From Magnetococcales bacterium DC0425bin3 (GTDB lineage: Bacteria; Pseudomonadota; Magnetococcia; Magnetococcales; DC0425bin3), in the NCBI GenBank assembly GCA_002753665.1, contig PEAP01000011.1, positions 1 to 54,694 of the forward strand: 54,694 nt of DNA. Reading direction: 5' to 3'. A program made the translations under genes and the position numbers. The notes beneath the pieces are model-generated. The model was not told where the DNA came from. It did no database searches and worked only from the letters and a program-made list of their open reading frames with translations. Positions 7,119 to 16,477 of the stretch are shown here, one piece after another; positions within the stretch are counted from its first letter, which is position 1, and every line of letters begins with the position of its first letter.

Positions 7119-8528
7119 TCAACCCTGGGTGGCGGCTGGCGGTTCGGGGGCGGGAACGGCGGGTGCAGCGGCGCCGTGGTCCGCGGGCGGCGGCAGAGGA
7201 ACCGCCTCTTCGACGGCGGCCAGTCCGCCGCCGGGACTGCTCCGGGAGACGCCGATCAGCCCGAGGCGCAGACCGTCCCGCTGGAGGATGGTGAAGTGGA
7301 TGCCCTCGTAGCTGGTGGACTCCCCGACCTGGGGGAGATAGTCGAACAGGCGGAAGACGAAACCGCCGATGGTGGTCATGAGGGGATCTTCGATGGGCAG
7401 ACCGGTCACGTTGCGGAAATCCGTCAGCCGCATGTCCCCGGGCACCGAGAAGGAGCCGTCCTCGTTGGAGGCGGACACCTGCCCCCGGGCCTGCAGGGTG
7501 CCGGAAATTTCGCCGAAGATGAAGGTCAGCACGTCCTTCATGGTGACGATGCCGGCCACCCCGCCGAACTCGCCCAGGATGATGGCCGCCCGGGTGTGAT
7601 GGGTCTGGAAATAATCGAACATTTCGTCCACCTTCTTGGTGGGGGGGACGAAATGGGCGGGGCGCAGGATGCTGTCCAGCGTGACGGTGGCCGGGTCCAC
7701 CTTGCTGTGAATCAGGCGCAGCAGGTCCTCGGATTGCAGAAAACCGATGATGTTGTCTTCGCTGTGCCGGACCACCGGCACCCGGGGATGTTGATAGCTG
7801 CGGAACAGCTCGATGATTTCATCCATGGGCAGGGTGCCATCGATGAAGTTGATCCGGGTGCGGGGGGTCATGACATGGTAGACCTCGGTTTCCGAGGCTT
7901 TCAGCATGTTGTCGATCAGCACCCGTTCGGTGGCGTCCAGCACGCCGTTGGCGGCGCCATCCTCCACCAGAGTGCGGAATTCGTCGGGTTGGAGGATGTT
8001 CTCCCGGGTCACGGGTTCGCCGACGATGAAGGTGGTGATGCGGTCGGCCAGGAAACGCACCCCCACCCGCAGCGGCGTGATGAACACCATCCAGCGCGGC
8101 AACAGCGGGGCCGAGATGAGGGAGGCGAACCGTTTGGGAAAGGTGACCGCGAAAGTTTTGGGGGTGACCTCGCCGAACAGCAGCAACAGGGGCACCATGA
8201 TCAGGATGTTGGCCCAGGCGGCGGTCTCATGGCCGTAGAGCATCACCAGAATGGCGGCCATGTTGGCCACCGAGGCGATGCTGACCAGCTCGTTGCCGCA
8301 CAGGATGGAGATGATCAGGCGGCGGGGTTCATCCAGCAGTTCGTGGATCTTTTCCGAACGGGGGTTGCGGGAGAGGCGGAGTTTCTGCAGATCCAGACGG
8401 CTGAGGGAGAACAGGGCGGTCTCGCTGCCGGCGAAACAGGCCGCCCCGACCAACAACAGGATCTGCAAGGCGATCCGCAGGCCCAATTCCAGATCCGAGG
8501 GGTCCAATGCTGCAAGAAAAGCCTGCAC
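7119..8528 (-). CDS. CNNM/CorC-type transporter-associated protein (hemolysin family), copy 2
   Basis: A 469-residue paralogue of the next gene. The N-terminal DUF21 domain carries AGSETALFSLSRLDL, ISILCGNELVSIA and FGEVTPKTFAV. Paired CBS domains follow (ETEVYHVMTPRTRINF and TRAAIILGEFGGVAGIVTM), then a CorC_HlyC domain ending near residue 440. The last 35 residues are Pro/Ala-rich. The start is a GTG at 8528. Tandem CNNM-type genes are common in proteobacteria. The substrate is not visible from the sequence; divalent cation efflux is the usual proposal. Confidence 0.88.
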   Translation of the reverse strand: MQAFLAALDPSDLELGLRIALQILLLVGAACFAGSETALFSLSRLDLQKLRLSRNPRSEKIHELLDEPRRLIISILCGNELVSIASVANMAAILVMLYGHETAAWANILIMVPLLLLFGEVTPKTFAVTFPKRFASLISAPLLPRWMVFITPLRVGVRFLADRITTFIVGEPVTRENILQPDEFRTLVEDGAANGVLDATERVLIDNMLKASETEVYHVMTPRTRINFIDGTLPMDEIIELFRSYQHPRVPVVRHSEDNIIGFLQSEDLLRLIHSKVDPATVTLDSILRPAHFVPPTKKVDEMFDYFQTHHTRAAIILGEFGGVAGIVTMKDVLTFIFGEISGTLQARGQVSASNEDGSFSVPGDMRLTDFRNVTGLPIEDPLMTTIGGFVFRLFDYLPQVGESTSYEGIHFTILQRDGLRLGLIGVSRSSPGGGLAAVEEAVPLPPPADHGAAAPAVPAPEPPAATQG

Positions 8529-8629
8529 GGTTTTGACGATCCTGTTGCTGCCCGTGAATCATGGCAGTGACTGGTGGAGGTCCAGGGCCTGAAGAACCGG
8601 GTTCTGCAAAATCGGGTCCAGCCTGCCGC

Positions 8630-9445
8630 TCACTCGTTGCCGACTTCCTCCTGGACGGTGCGCACAATGGTGCGGTCGTACTCCAGCAGGGAGGGGATCT
8701 TGTTGGGGTAGTCCAGTTTGCTGAGAAAGTGGCGGATGGAATTGATGCGGGCCCGCTTCTTGTCGTTGGACTTGATGATCACCCAGGGGGATTCGGCGGT
8801 GGAGGAGTAGAAGAACATGTCCTCCTTGGCCTTGGTGTACTGCTGCCACTTGTCCTGGGATTCCTTGTCCACCGGGCTGAGTTTCCACTGCTTGAGGGGA
8901 TCGGTCTTGCGCGCATTGAAGCGGCGCAGCTGCTCCTCCTTGCTGACCGAAAAGTAGAATTTGAACAGGATGATGCCACTGGCGATCAGCATCCGTTCGA
9001 ATTCCGGCACCGAGCGCAGGAATTCACGCACCTGGTCCTTGCTGCAGAAGCCCATCACCCGTTCGACGCCGGCCCGATTGTACCAGCTGCGGTCGAACAG
9101 GCAGATTTCCCCGGCCGAAGGCAGATGGGCCACATAACGCTGGAAGTACCACTGGGAGCGTTCCAGGTCCGTGGGCTTGTCCAGGGCCACCACCCGGCAG
9201 CCCCGGGGGTTCAGGTGTTCGATGAACCGCTTGATGGTGCCCCCCTTGCCCGAGGCGTCCCGCCCCTCGAACAGGGCCATCACCCGCAGGCGGTTTTCCT
9301 TCACCCAGCTCTGCATCTTCAGCAGTTCGATATGCAGCGGGGTGATGGTTTCCAGGTATTCCTTGGTGGACATCGAGTGCTTCTTCTTGGGGATGGCCGC
9401 GGTATCGGAGGCCTCCGCATCAGTGGTCAACGGGTCCCGGCCCAT
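8630..9445 (-). CDS. ppk2: Polyphosphate kinase 2 family protein
   Basis: A 271-residue PPK2. The Walker A GRDASGKGG lies at residues 61-69, followed by FIEHLNPRGCRVVALDKPT. The lid and Walker B region reads CLFDRSWYNRAGVERVMGF, and the C-terminal part has FFYSSTAESPWVIIKSNDK. The enzyme transfers phosphate between inorganic polyphosphate and nucleotides. The single-domain length fits class I enzymes, which use nucleoside diphosphates. I chose the ATG at 9445 with GGGAG upstream. Residues 1-24 are poorly conserved, so the Met at 25 could be used instead. It is one of several polyphosphate-related genes nearby (CHAD, CYTH). Confidence 0.93.
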   Translation of the reverse strand: MGRDPLTTDAEASDTAAIPKKKHSMSTKEYLETITPLHIELLKMQSWVKENRLRVMALFEGRDASGKGGTIKRFIEHLNPRGCRVVALDKPTDLERSQWYFQRYVAHLPSAGEICLFDRSWYNRAGVERVMGFCSKDQVREFLRSVPEFERMLIASGIILFKFYFSVSKEEQLRRFNARKTDPLKQWKLSPVDKESQDKWQQYTKAKEDMFFYSSTAESPWVIIKSNDKKRARINSIRHFLSKLDYPNKIPSLLEYDRTIVRTVQEEVGNE

Positions 9446-9595
9446 GGGGGAAGTCTCCCTTTGTTGCAGTTGGTGACTGGCAATGATAGGAGGGAAAAGG
9501 CTCCCTGTCCACTCGTTGCCGGGGGCGGAAGGTTGACGGGGAGGCGGGGTGCTTCTACTATCCCCCTTTTTTCCCGTCCTCCATCTGTCACCACC

Positions 9596-10789
9596 ATGAA
9601 TGAACAAATCCATCGACTGGATGCCCTGCGGAGTCGCCTGAATCACGGTGGTGGCGCCCTCCTGTGTCCTGGCCCCATGAGCCGCAACTGTGTGGATGCC
9701 ATCCTGGAGATCGGCCGGGCCCGCCAGATCCCCTTCGTCATCATCGCCAGCCGTCAGCAGATCGACAGCCGGGAGATGGGCGGCGGCTACGCCAACGGCT
9801 GGGACACCCGATCCTTCGCCAGTTATGTGCGGGAACGCGATGCCGACGGGGGTCTGCTGCTGGCCCGGGATCATGGCGGTCCCTGGCAGAACGAACGGGA
9901 ATCCGGCCTGGACGCCGACGCCGCCATGGCCTCCGCCCTGGACAGCTATCGCACCGATCTGGAAGCAGGCTTCGACCTGATCCATCTGGACCCGGGCAAG
10001 AATCTGGAAGGCATTCCTGACCCCGAGGAGCGGGTGGCGCTGTTCCTGGAGCGGACCAAAACCCTCCTGGCTGCGCTGCATGATCACAGCCGCTCCCTGG
10101 GGATCGCTCCGGGTTTCGAGGTGGGTACCGACATGGGGCCCGTGGGGGAAATGGCCCCGTCCACCTGGGTGCCCTGGGTTGAGCGGCTGCTGGACTTCTG
10201 CCGGGAGGAGGGGCTGCCCCGCCCCGATTTTCTGGTCACCCCGGTGGAAACCCGGGTGATGGAGACCCGCAACGTGGGCAAGCTGGAAGTCAAATGCATC
10301 GATCAGACCAGCGTGCAGCAGCACCAGGGCCTGCGGGAATGGGTTGCCTTCTGCCGGCGTCATGGCTTGTTCATGAAAGTCCACAATGCCGATTATTCCG
10401 CCCAGCATGTCCTGACCGGCCTGTCCGCCGCCGGGGTCCATGCGGTCAACGTGGCCCCGGAATTCGGGGTGGTGGAGACCCGGGCCTTTCTGGGACTGCT
10501 GCACGAGGTGAACCGGCTGGATCTGCGGGATCGGCTGGTGGATCTGGCCCTGGAACGGGGCCAGTTCAAGAAATGGCTGCTGCCCAATTCCCGAGCCACC
10601 GACTTCGACCGCACGGTGATCTCCGGCCATTACCTCTTCGCCACCGAGCCGTTCCGGGAGATCCGCGCCGAGGCCCTGCGGGCCTGTGCGCCCCGGGGCA
10701 TCGACATGGATCGGATGTTGCGCGAAGCGGTCAGGCAGTCGGTGCTGCGCTATGTGATCGCTTTCCAGGCCGCCGTCGGGCGGGCTTGA
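9596..10789 (+). CDS. GatZ/KbaZ-like protein (class II tagatose-bisphosphate aldolase non-catalytic subunit family)
   Basis: A 397-residue TIM-barrel-type protein. It matches the GatZ/KbaZ pattern block by block. IASRQQIDSREMGGGYAN stands where GatZ has the SNQVNQFGGY block, ARDHGGP where it has GGDHLGP, and AGFDLIHLDPGK where it has AGFSKIHLD. MKVHNADYSAQHVL and VNVAPEFGVVETRAFLGLL also align. GatZ supports the catalytic subunit GatY, but no gatY-like gene is in view. A role in making an unusual sugar is therefore possible (inference from the KdsC-like neighbour). It diverges from ppk2 across 150 bases. Confidence 0.7.
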   Translation: MNEQIHRLDALRSRLNHGGGALLCPGPMSRNCVDAILEIGRARQIPFVIIASRQQIDSREMGGGYANGWDTRSFASYVRERDADGGLLLARDHGGPWQNERESGLDADAAMASALDSYRTDLEAGFDLIHLDPGKNLEGIPDPEERVALFLERTKTLLAALHDHSRSLGIAPGFEVGTDMGPVGEMAPSTWVPWVERLLDFCREEGLPRPDFLVTPVETRVMETRNVGKLEVKCIDQTSVQQHQGLREWVAFCRRHGLFMKVHNADYSAQHVLTGLSAAGVHAVNVAPEFGVVETRAFLGLLHEVNRLDLRDRLVDLALERGQFKKWLLPNSRATDFDRTVISGHYLFATEPFREIRAEALRACAPRGIDMDRMLREAVRQSVLRYVIAFQAAVGRA

Positions 10790-10826
10790 GGAAGTCCCCT
10801 TCCTGCCTCCGCCCGCACCGCGGTGA

Positions 10827-11348
10827 TCAGGCCTGGCGCAGCTTGTTCACGAAGTGGGATGGATGCCGGCGCGGGTCGAAGGGTTCGAAGAACTTCTCCA
10901 GAATGTGCAGGCAGGCCTCGGCCACCGCCCGGTCCCCGCCCCGGCGTTCCGTGACGAATTTGGCGCAGCGCTTGGCGTTGGGGTCGGCGTTGGCTGGGGC
11001 GATGCCGTAGCCCACCTCCAGCAGCACATGACCGTCGAAAATGCCGTCACCCATGAAGATCACCTGTTTGGGATCGTAGTGCTGGCGGATCCAGTCGATG
11101 CGGTGGGTGGTGCTGACCTGGTCCAGGGGGTAGCCCATGTCCTCCACGATCCGTTTGCGGGTGATGGGAAAGCCCCGCACATCACCGCTGATGAAGCGGA
11201 TCTCCAGGTGGGGCTTCAACAGGCCCAGACCGTCGTTGTCGTCGGGTCCGAACACCTTGTAGAGCTTGCCTTCCTCGGAATAATAGAACTGGCCGGTGGT
11301 CATCACGCCGTCCACGTCGAGGATGAATGCTTTCGGTTTGTCTTGCAT
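10827..11348 (-). CDS. KdsC-like HAD-family phosphatase
   Basis: A 173-residue HAD hydrolase without a large cap, the size and style of KdsC, which dephosphorylates KDO-8-phosphate. The nucleophile motif is FILDVDGVMTTG (Asp11, Asp13), then FISGDVRG, and the metal-binding IFMGDGIFDG lies near residue 100. Substrate choice cannot be read from sequence: members also act on other sugar phosphates. It converges on the GatZ-like gene and diverges from the radical SAM gene, so the three share short intergenic spaces. Confidence 0.8.
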   Translation of the reverse strand: MQDKPKAFILDVDGVMTTGQFYYSEEGKLYKVFGPDDNDGLGLLKPHLEIRFISGDVRGFPITRKRIVEDMGYPLDQVSTTHRIDWIRQHYDPKQVIFMGDGIFDGHVLLEVGYGIAPANADPNAKRCAKFVTERRGGDRAVAEACLHILEKFFEPFDPRRHPSHFVNKLRQA

Positions 11349-11553
11349 GGCGAGGGCCGACTCCCGGGTCGAGGGTGGTTCCAGACAGGGCGGCCATTAT
11401 TCGGGTATCCCGGTCGGATGGCAAGCGGTTCGGGGTCCGCGGTCCGGGATCGGGGCCGGGAGGAGGGTGCCGAGGCATGATTGACCGGGGGTTCATATTG
11501 GCATATAAATCATATCGATTCGCCGCCACCCCCTTTTTCTTCCCCTGGAACCC

Positions 11554-13074
11554 ATGCGCATCTTTCTGCTGTCCGCCCAAAAGGATACCGAGGTACTGGG
11601 GCTGAAATCCATCCAGTACTACCTGCGGCGGGAAGGTCATGATGTCTCCATCCTGTTCCTGCCCCGGCTGCAACTGGAGACCCCGGCTCAGCAGCGGGAT
11701 GTCCGGGAACTGCTGGCCCGGGAGGAACCGAAGCTGTTCGGCATGTCATTGATGTCCGGCGAGTACGACAAGGCCAAGGTCCTGACCGCTTTCCTGAAAC
11801 GGGAGTTTCCCCAGGTGCCCCTGATCTGGGGTGGCATCCACCCCACCATCGCCCCGGAGGAGAGCCTGGCCCATGCCGATTATGTCTGCATCGGCGAGGG
11901 GGAGCTGATGATGGCCGACCTGGCCGCTTGTCTGGAACGGGGCGAGGATCCCCGCCAGATCAACAATCTGGCCTATATCCAGGACGGCCAGGTGATCCGC
12001 AATCCGCTCCACCCCCTGATGGCGGAGCTGGACCGTTTTCCTCCCTATGAGCATGTGGCGGCCCACAGTTGGCTGCAGCACAAGGGCCGGGTGCGGTCCC
12101 TGGATACCGCCCTCAACCAGCGCTATGCCCCCTACCTGGGGCGCACCTACAGCGTTCTCACCTCCCGGGGCTGTCCCTTCCACTGCACCTATTGCTGCAA
12201 CAATTTTTTGCAGGAACTCTACGACGACCGCAAGATTCGTCGCCGTTCCATCGACCATGTGATCCAGGAGCTGGAACAGGCGCGCCGCAGCCATCCCGAG
12301 CTGCAGCTGGTCAATTTCCAGGACGACTGCTTCCTGGCGGTCAACGCCAAACAGTTGCGGGCCTTTTTCCAGGAGTACAACCGCCGGGTGGGGTTGCCGT
12401 TCGTCTGCCATTCCATCCCCACCTACCTCACCGAGGAAAAGGTGGCCCTGCTGCGGGAATCCCGGGTGGCCTGGGTGATCATGGGCCTGCAGAGCGGCAG
12501 CGACCGGGTATTGCGGGAGGTCTACCGGCGCAAGTCCTACAGCGACCATTTCCTCAAGGCGGCCCACCTGTTGTCCCGGCACGGGGTGGCCGGCATCTAC
12601 GATGTGATCCTGGACAACCCCCTGGAGACCGAGGAGGAAACCCTGGACACCATCGCCACCTTCATGGCGACCCCCAAGCCCTTCATGCCGGAATTCTTTT
12701 CCCTCAGCCTCTACCAGGGGACGGAGATCCATCGTTTGGCCCGGGAGGCGGGCAAGGCACAGGACGTGGAGGACTACCGCCGCAAGAATTATCTGGTGTA
12801 CGGCAAGAGTGATCTCAACCGGATGATGCGATTGTCGGCCTTCCTGGACCGCTCCCTGCTGGAACCCCTGGTGGCGCGCTACCAGCGGGGACGGCGATCC
12901 CTGGCGTTCCGGATCCATCTGTTCCTGGCCCAGCTCGCCTCGTCGTTCTTTTTCGAACCCCTGACCTATTTCCGGGTGATCCGCCTGTCCCAGGGCGGCT
13001 CCTACCTGCGCATGGCCCAGACCATCCCCCTCTACCTCAAGGAGGGGGGCAAGCGGTTTTTGGATCAATTTTGA
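11554..13074 (+). CDS. B12-binding domain radical SAM protein
   Basis: A 506-residue enzyme. An N-terminal cobalamin-binding Rossmann domain spans residues 1-130 (LIWGGIHPTIAPEE, YVCIGEGE). A radical SAM domain follows, with the iron-sulfur motif CPFHCTYC at Cys207, Cys211 and Cys214. The tail of about 130 residues includes hydrophobic stretches. Such enzymes carry out methyl transfers or rearrangements on lipids, sugars or cofactors; the substrate is unknown here. The leader at 11480-11553 is AT-rich (CATATAAATCATAT), which would suit a promoter. The next gene, on the other strand, encodes a large membrane protein. Confidence 0.85.
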   Translation: MRIFLLSAQKDTEVLGLKSIQYYLRREGHDVSILFLPRLQLETPAQQRDVRELLAREEPKLFGMSLMSGEYDKAKVLTAFLKREFPQVPLIWGGIHPTIAPEESLAHADYVCIGEGELMMADLAACLERGEDPRQINNLAYIQDGQVIRNPLHPLMAELDRFPPYEHVAAHSWLQHKGRVRSLDTALNQRYAPYLGRTYSVLTSRGCPFHCTYCCNNFLQELYDDRKIRRRSIDHVIQELEQARRSHPELQLVNFQDDCFLAVNAKQLRAFFQEYNRRVGLPFVCHSIPTYLTEEKVALLRESRVAWVIMGLQSGSDRVLREVYRRKSYSDHFLKAAHLLSRHGVAGIYDVILDNPLETEEETLDTIATFMATPKPFMPEFFSLSLYQGTEIHRLAREAGKAQDVEDYRRKNYLVYGKSDLNRMMRLSAFLDRSLLEPLVARYQRGRRSLAFRIHLFLAQLASSFFFEPLTYFRVIRLSQGGSYLRMAQTIPLYLKEGGKRFLDQF

Positions 13075-13086
13075 ACCTTGACGCTC

Positions 13087-15132
13087 CTAGCCTCTGGCGC
13101 GGTCGAGCAGCTCCAGGAGATGCCGGGCATTGGCCCACCACTGTTGGGGGATGGCCGTGGCCACCAGGGGACCCAGGGTCCAGATGACCGCAAAAGCGGC
13201 GGCCATGAGGCGCAGCGCGGTGCTTCCGTAACGACCCACCAGCAGAAAAAACGCCATCAGGCCCAGGTTGAAGGGGATTTCCTGCAGGCGCGAGGCCGGC
13301 CAGGGCATGTGGCCCACCTGCATGAAATCCCGCACATAGAGAAACAGGGCAAAACAAACCAGCGCCAGGGTGGTCAGCACCGCCAGCAGCAGGGGATCCC
13401 ATTCCCGTTCCGGGAGATTGCGCAGCCGGGGGGCGAAATACGCGGTAAAGCCGGTGAAGAGCAGGAAGGGACCGAAAAAGGTCAGAAAATCCAATCCCGA
13501 TCCGTAATGGGGGACCATGCGGAACAGATGGGTCCCGCTGGGTACGCCCAGAAAGGGAAAGCCGTTCAGGTAGAAATCCGGCGTGAGTTCGTTGAACTGC
13601 CGGCTGAGGACCTCTGGCAGCCACGCCGGCGGTGCCCCGAGGGCCGCCAGCAGTCCAGTGACAAACCGGGTGGGCAGGTTCCCCAGGGTGGCCCAGGAGC
13701 CCAGAAGCCCCAGGGCCATGGCCAGGGCGGTACGCGCGGCCCAGGGGTCCGGGGCCAGCTCCCGGGCCGCTCCCCCGGCGACCCGCCAGGCCCGCCACAA
13801 GGCGGGCGACAGCCGGGCCGCGGCGACCAGGGCCCCGGTCAGCAGGATGCCGCCGCTGGCGGTGGGCAGGAAGGCACTGCCGCCGACGGTGTAGGCCAGC
13901 ACCAGAGTGAACACCAGCACACCCGCGGTGCGGGCAGGAAGGTTGGGATCGAGAAGCAGACGGCGCCAGGGAGCGTAAACGGCCAGGGGGCGGAACAGCC
14001 AGAACAGCAGCAGGATCGACAGCACATACAGACCGATGTGCAGCGAGGTGGCGGCCACACCCATGCCCAACACGAACCCGCCGCCCACGTCGGCCCAGCT
14101 TCCGGAGTCGTGTTCCCGCCGTTCCAGAGCCAGCAGCAGGACCAGGAAGAACAGGGGCAGGGCCACCGCATAGACCCGTTCGGTGGCCAGGCGGTGGCCC
14201 AGGGGGTTGGCGGCGTCCCAGTACCAGAAGAAGGCCAGGGGATCCCAGGCAAAGGTGCCGGTGGCAAAGAAGGCGCAGAACAGCAGCGCCAGCCAGCGGG
14301 GCGTGCCCAGGTGGCGGAACAGGAGATAACACAACGCCAGCACCCCCACCTTGGCCAAGTGGCAACTGGTCCAGAGGGGGATGAACAGGGTTTCCGTCCG
14401 GGGAAACAGGAGAAACAGGGGGTAGCCGGCCAGTTCCTTGTCGTAGTGGGGGGAGATCAGGGGCAGGGTGGCGGCGGGATCGGGTCCGGCGGCCAGCAGC
14501 GGCAGGATGATCGTCTCCAGACTGAAGGAGATGGCCGAATCCCCCACCAGGTAATGATCCCAGAGCTGGATGCCCAGGATCAGGAACAGCAGGCCCAGGG
14601 CGGCCAGCAGCAGCATCTGTCCCCAGGCGGCGGGGCGGAGCAGGGTGGTGGCCAGGCCGACGGCCAGTCCCCGGGGACCACCGGCGGAGAGGATGGCTGT
14701 CAGCAACAGGAGTCCCAGACAGACCCAGGGGGCCACGGCATGGGGCAGGATCAGGGTCACCAGGCGGTTGATCACCACCGCGACCAGGTAACCCGGCACC
14801 AGGGCCGCCGCCAGCCGCAGGGGACCCCGGCCTGGGGAGGCGCCGAACAGGCGGTGGATGAAGAACAGACCACAGGCTGCAACGAGCAGCAGATAGCCCA
14901 GGCTGGCCCCCAGCAGGGCGGGATCCAGCACGGGGAGCTGGGACCGCAGAGCCTCGGATCCATGGGTGATCAGAAAGCCATCCTCGGGACGCCAGACCTG
15001 CAACAGATGGGGCTGGGAGGCCAGGCGGCCGGGGCGGAGGTGGAAAAAAATCGCCAGGGGAAAGAGCGCACCCAGCCAGAGCAGCGCCCGGCGGTGATCC
15101 GCCGCCAGCCAATGGGGAGGGGGGGCGAGCAT
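13087..15132 (-). CDS. Large polytopic membrane protein of unknown function
   Basis: A 681-residue protein with about 13 to 15 predicted membrane helices and almost no long soluble segment. One loop after the middle helices (HYGSGLDFLTFFGPFLLF region and ELTPDFYLNGFPFLG) may be periplasmic. The overall plan recalls membrane glycosyltransferases of the GT-C type, but I see no convincing catalytic Asp/Glu motif in the first loop. It converges on the B12 radical SAM gene and starts three bases after the small membrane protein gene upstream, so those minus-strand genes form one operon. Confidence 0.75.
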   Translation of the reverse strand: MLAPPPHWLAADHRRALLWLGALFPLAIFFHLRPGRLASQPHLLQVWRPEDGFLITHGSEALRSQLPVLDPALLGASLGYLLLVAACGLFFIHRLFGASPGRGPLRLAAALVPGYLVAVVINRLVTLILPHAVAPWVCLGLLLLTAILSAGGPRGLAVGLATTLLRPAAWGQMLLLAALGLLFLILGIQLWDHYLVGDSAISFSLETIILPLLAAGPDPAATLPLISPHYDKELAGYPLFLLFPRTETLFIPLWTSCHLAKVGVLALCYLLFRHLGTPRWLALLFCAFFATGTFAWDPLAFFWYWDAANPLGHRLATERVYAVALPLFFLVLLLALERREHDSGSWADVGGGFVLGMGVAATSLHIGLYVLSILLLFWLFRPLAVYAPWRRLLLDPNLPARTAGVLVFTLVLAYTVGGSAFLPTASGGILLTGALVAAARLSPALWRAWRVAGGAARELAPDPWAARTALAMALGLLGSWATLGNLPTRFVTGLLAALGAPPAWLPEVLSRQFNELTPDFYLNGFPFLGVPSGTHLFRMVPHYGSGLDFLTFFGPFLLFTGFTAYFAPRLRNLPEREWDPLLLAVLTTLALVCFALFLYVRDFMQVGHMPWPASRLQEIPFNLGLMAFFLLVGRYGSTALRLMAAAFAVIWTLGPLVATAIPQQWWANARHLLELLDRARG

Positions 15133-15135
15133 GTC

Positions 15136-15687
15136 TCAGCCCCCGGATTCGGGCGGGGTGGTGCCGTCCTGGGGAGCAACGGGGTGCCGCAGGGCCGCGC
15201 CGGCCGCCTCCAGGTAAGGTTCCAGGGCGTCCAGGAAGGTCCGCCAGCGCTGCAGGGCCGTCTGCTGGTCGGCGGGGGTCATCCTGTCCAGGCCGTCGAG
15301 GACGGAGTTGGAGCAGGCTTTCAGGGCGTAACGGGTTTCGGTGGCGGTGGCGATCACGCTGTTACGCACGGCCGACAGCGACAGGAACAGGGCCGATCCC
15401 ACGGCGGAAAACACGACTGCCTCCAACAGCAGGCCCGCAATCAGCACTTTGGCCAGGAAGAGCAGCCAGGGGCGATGGCGGGCACGGGGAGCAGCCGTCT
15501 GGGACGGGAGCAGGCCGGCCCGGGCAAGGCGATCATCCAGAGCCAGGCGTTCCTGACGGTACCGGTCATAGGCCTGCTGCAGGCTGGTCGCCTCGATCAG
15601 GAGACTCCGCTGGGGGTCGAACAGGAACACGGCCCCATCGGGGCCGTGGCGAACCTCCAGGTTGACCGGGGGCGGATCGGCGGTCAC
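15136..15687 (-). CDS. Small membrane protein of unknown function, second of a related pair
   Basis: A 183-residue protein. A soluble N-terminal part (VNLEVRHGPDGAVFLFDP then an Arg/Gln-rich helix) is followed by one strong membrane segment (LIAGLLLEAVVFSAVGSALF) and a C-terminal helical region. The layout and the opening motif (value-rich strand, F-LF-P/N, then a helix with AYDRYRQE) resemble the gene just upstream, which suggests duplication. The start is a GTG that overlaps the upstream stop as GTGA. I do not recognise a family. Confidence 0.7.
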   Translation of the reverse strand: MTADPPPVNLEVRHGPDGAVFLFDPQRSLLIEATSLQQAYDRYRQERLALDDRLARAGLLPSQTAAPRARHRPWLLFLAKVLIAGLLLEAVVFSAVGSALFLSLSAVRNSVIATATETRYALKACSNSVLDGLDRMTPADQQTALQRWRTFLDALEPYLEAAGAALRHPVAPQDGTTPPESGG

Positions 15688-16250
15688 CGGGGCTCTCCCA
15701 TCGGACGGCAGGTCGGGGCCGGGCCGAACGTGTGGTGCCATTCCCGGACGAAGGGCTGCAGTTGGAGGGCAGCGCGCCGGATACGAGCCGTTACGATGTC
15801 CCGTTCCCGGGGATCCAGGGCCTGCAATTCGGCGCTCTTGCGGTCGATGTAATCTCCCAGAGCCGCGGAGGCCGCGGTTTCCATGCGGGAGGCAATGGGA
15901 GGCAGGGAGCGCCACAGCCGGTCGAAGGCCCAGCCGGTGCCGGACAGCAGCAGGCCGATCACCCCCACCACCAGCACCCCCCGCCCCGCGAACCGGGCCA
16001 GGCGGCGTCGGACGGGGGAGGGGGGCCGCGGCGGCCAAAGGAATCCTGAACGTTGGGACAATTCCTGCATGGCCTGGCATCGGGACAGGAACTGCCCATG
16101 GGCCGCGGCGAAATCGGCGCCTTCGGCCAGGATGCCCAGCCGGGGATTCCAGAGAAACAGCCGGTGGTCCCGTTCCACCACCTGGAACCGGATCCCGGAG
16201 ACCGCGCCGGCCGGGGCAGGAAGGGGAGGGTCGTGCAAGGGGTTGGGCAT
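15684..16250 (-). CDS. Small membrane protein of unknown function, first of a related pair
   Basis: A 188-residue protein with the same plan as the next gene. It begins with a short strand-rich domain (IRFQVVERDHRLFLWNPRLG), then a helix with AHGQFLSRCQAMQEL, a basic stretch, one membrane segment (GVLVVGVIGLLLSGTGWAF) and a C-terminal helical domain. I use the ATG at 16250, although no SD is visible; a TTG at 16304 is possible. It leads the three-gene minus-strand operon that includes the large membrane protein. No function can be assigned. Confidence 0.65.
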   Translation of the reverse strand: MPNPLHDPPLPAPAGAVSGIRFQVVERDHRLFLWNPRLGILAEGADFAAAHGQFLSRCQAMQELSQRSGFLWPPRPPSPVRRRLARFAGRGVLVVGVIGLLLSGTGWAFDRLWRSLPPIASRMETAASAALGDYIDRKSAELQALDPRERDIVTARIRRAALQLQPFVREWHHTFGPAPTCRPMGEPR

Positions 16251-16347
16251 GGCAGTCTGACCGCGTGGGACGGGTCTTCCCCATCCTCGGACATTGTGGA
16301 ACAACGCCGTCGGTCAGAAGACCATAAATCCGCACCCCCCTCAAGGG

Positions 16348-16382
16348 GTGGGCGCACCGGCGGGGAGTGGGCGCACCGGCGG
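16348..16382. repeat. Short tandem duplication, GTGGGCGCACCGGCGG
   Basis: The 16-base unit GTGGGCGCACCGGCGG occurs at 16348-16363 and again at 16367-16382, a period of 19 bases. It lies in the divergent space before the CHAD gene. It could be a binding site or a chance duplication. Confidence 0.6.
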
Positions 16383-16477
16383 ATGGTTGTTTCGGAAGGC
16401 CCGGACCCTCCATAATGGCTCCGGGAAGACTGTTTCGACAGGCCCTGACCCCGTCGGGGATGGAAAGGAACTCAGTC

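Noticed and set aside
5799-8570. A 923-residue His/Gln/Gly-rich frame on the plus strand
   Set aside because: It is the antisense of the two CNNM/CorC genes, which have clear domains. High GC leaves the opposite strand open; composition is not protein-like.
13078-15852. A 924-residue Gln/Gly-rich frame on the plus strand
   Set aside because: Antisense to the polytopic membrane protein and its neighbour. It crosses gene boundaries and has no recognisable domain.
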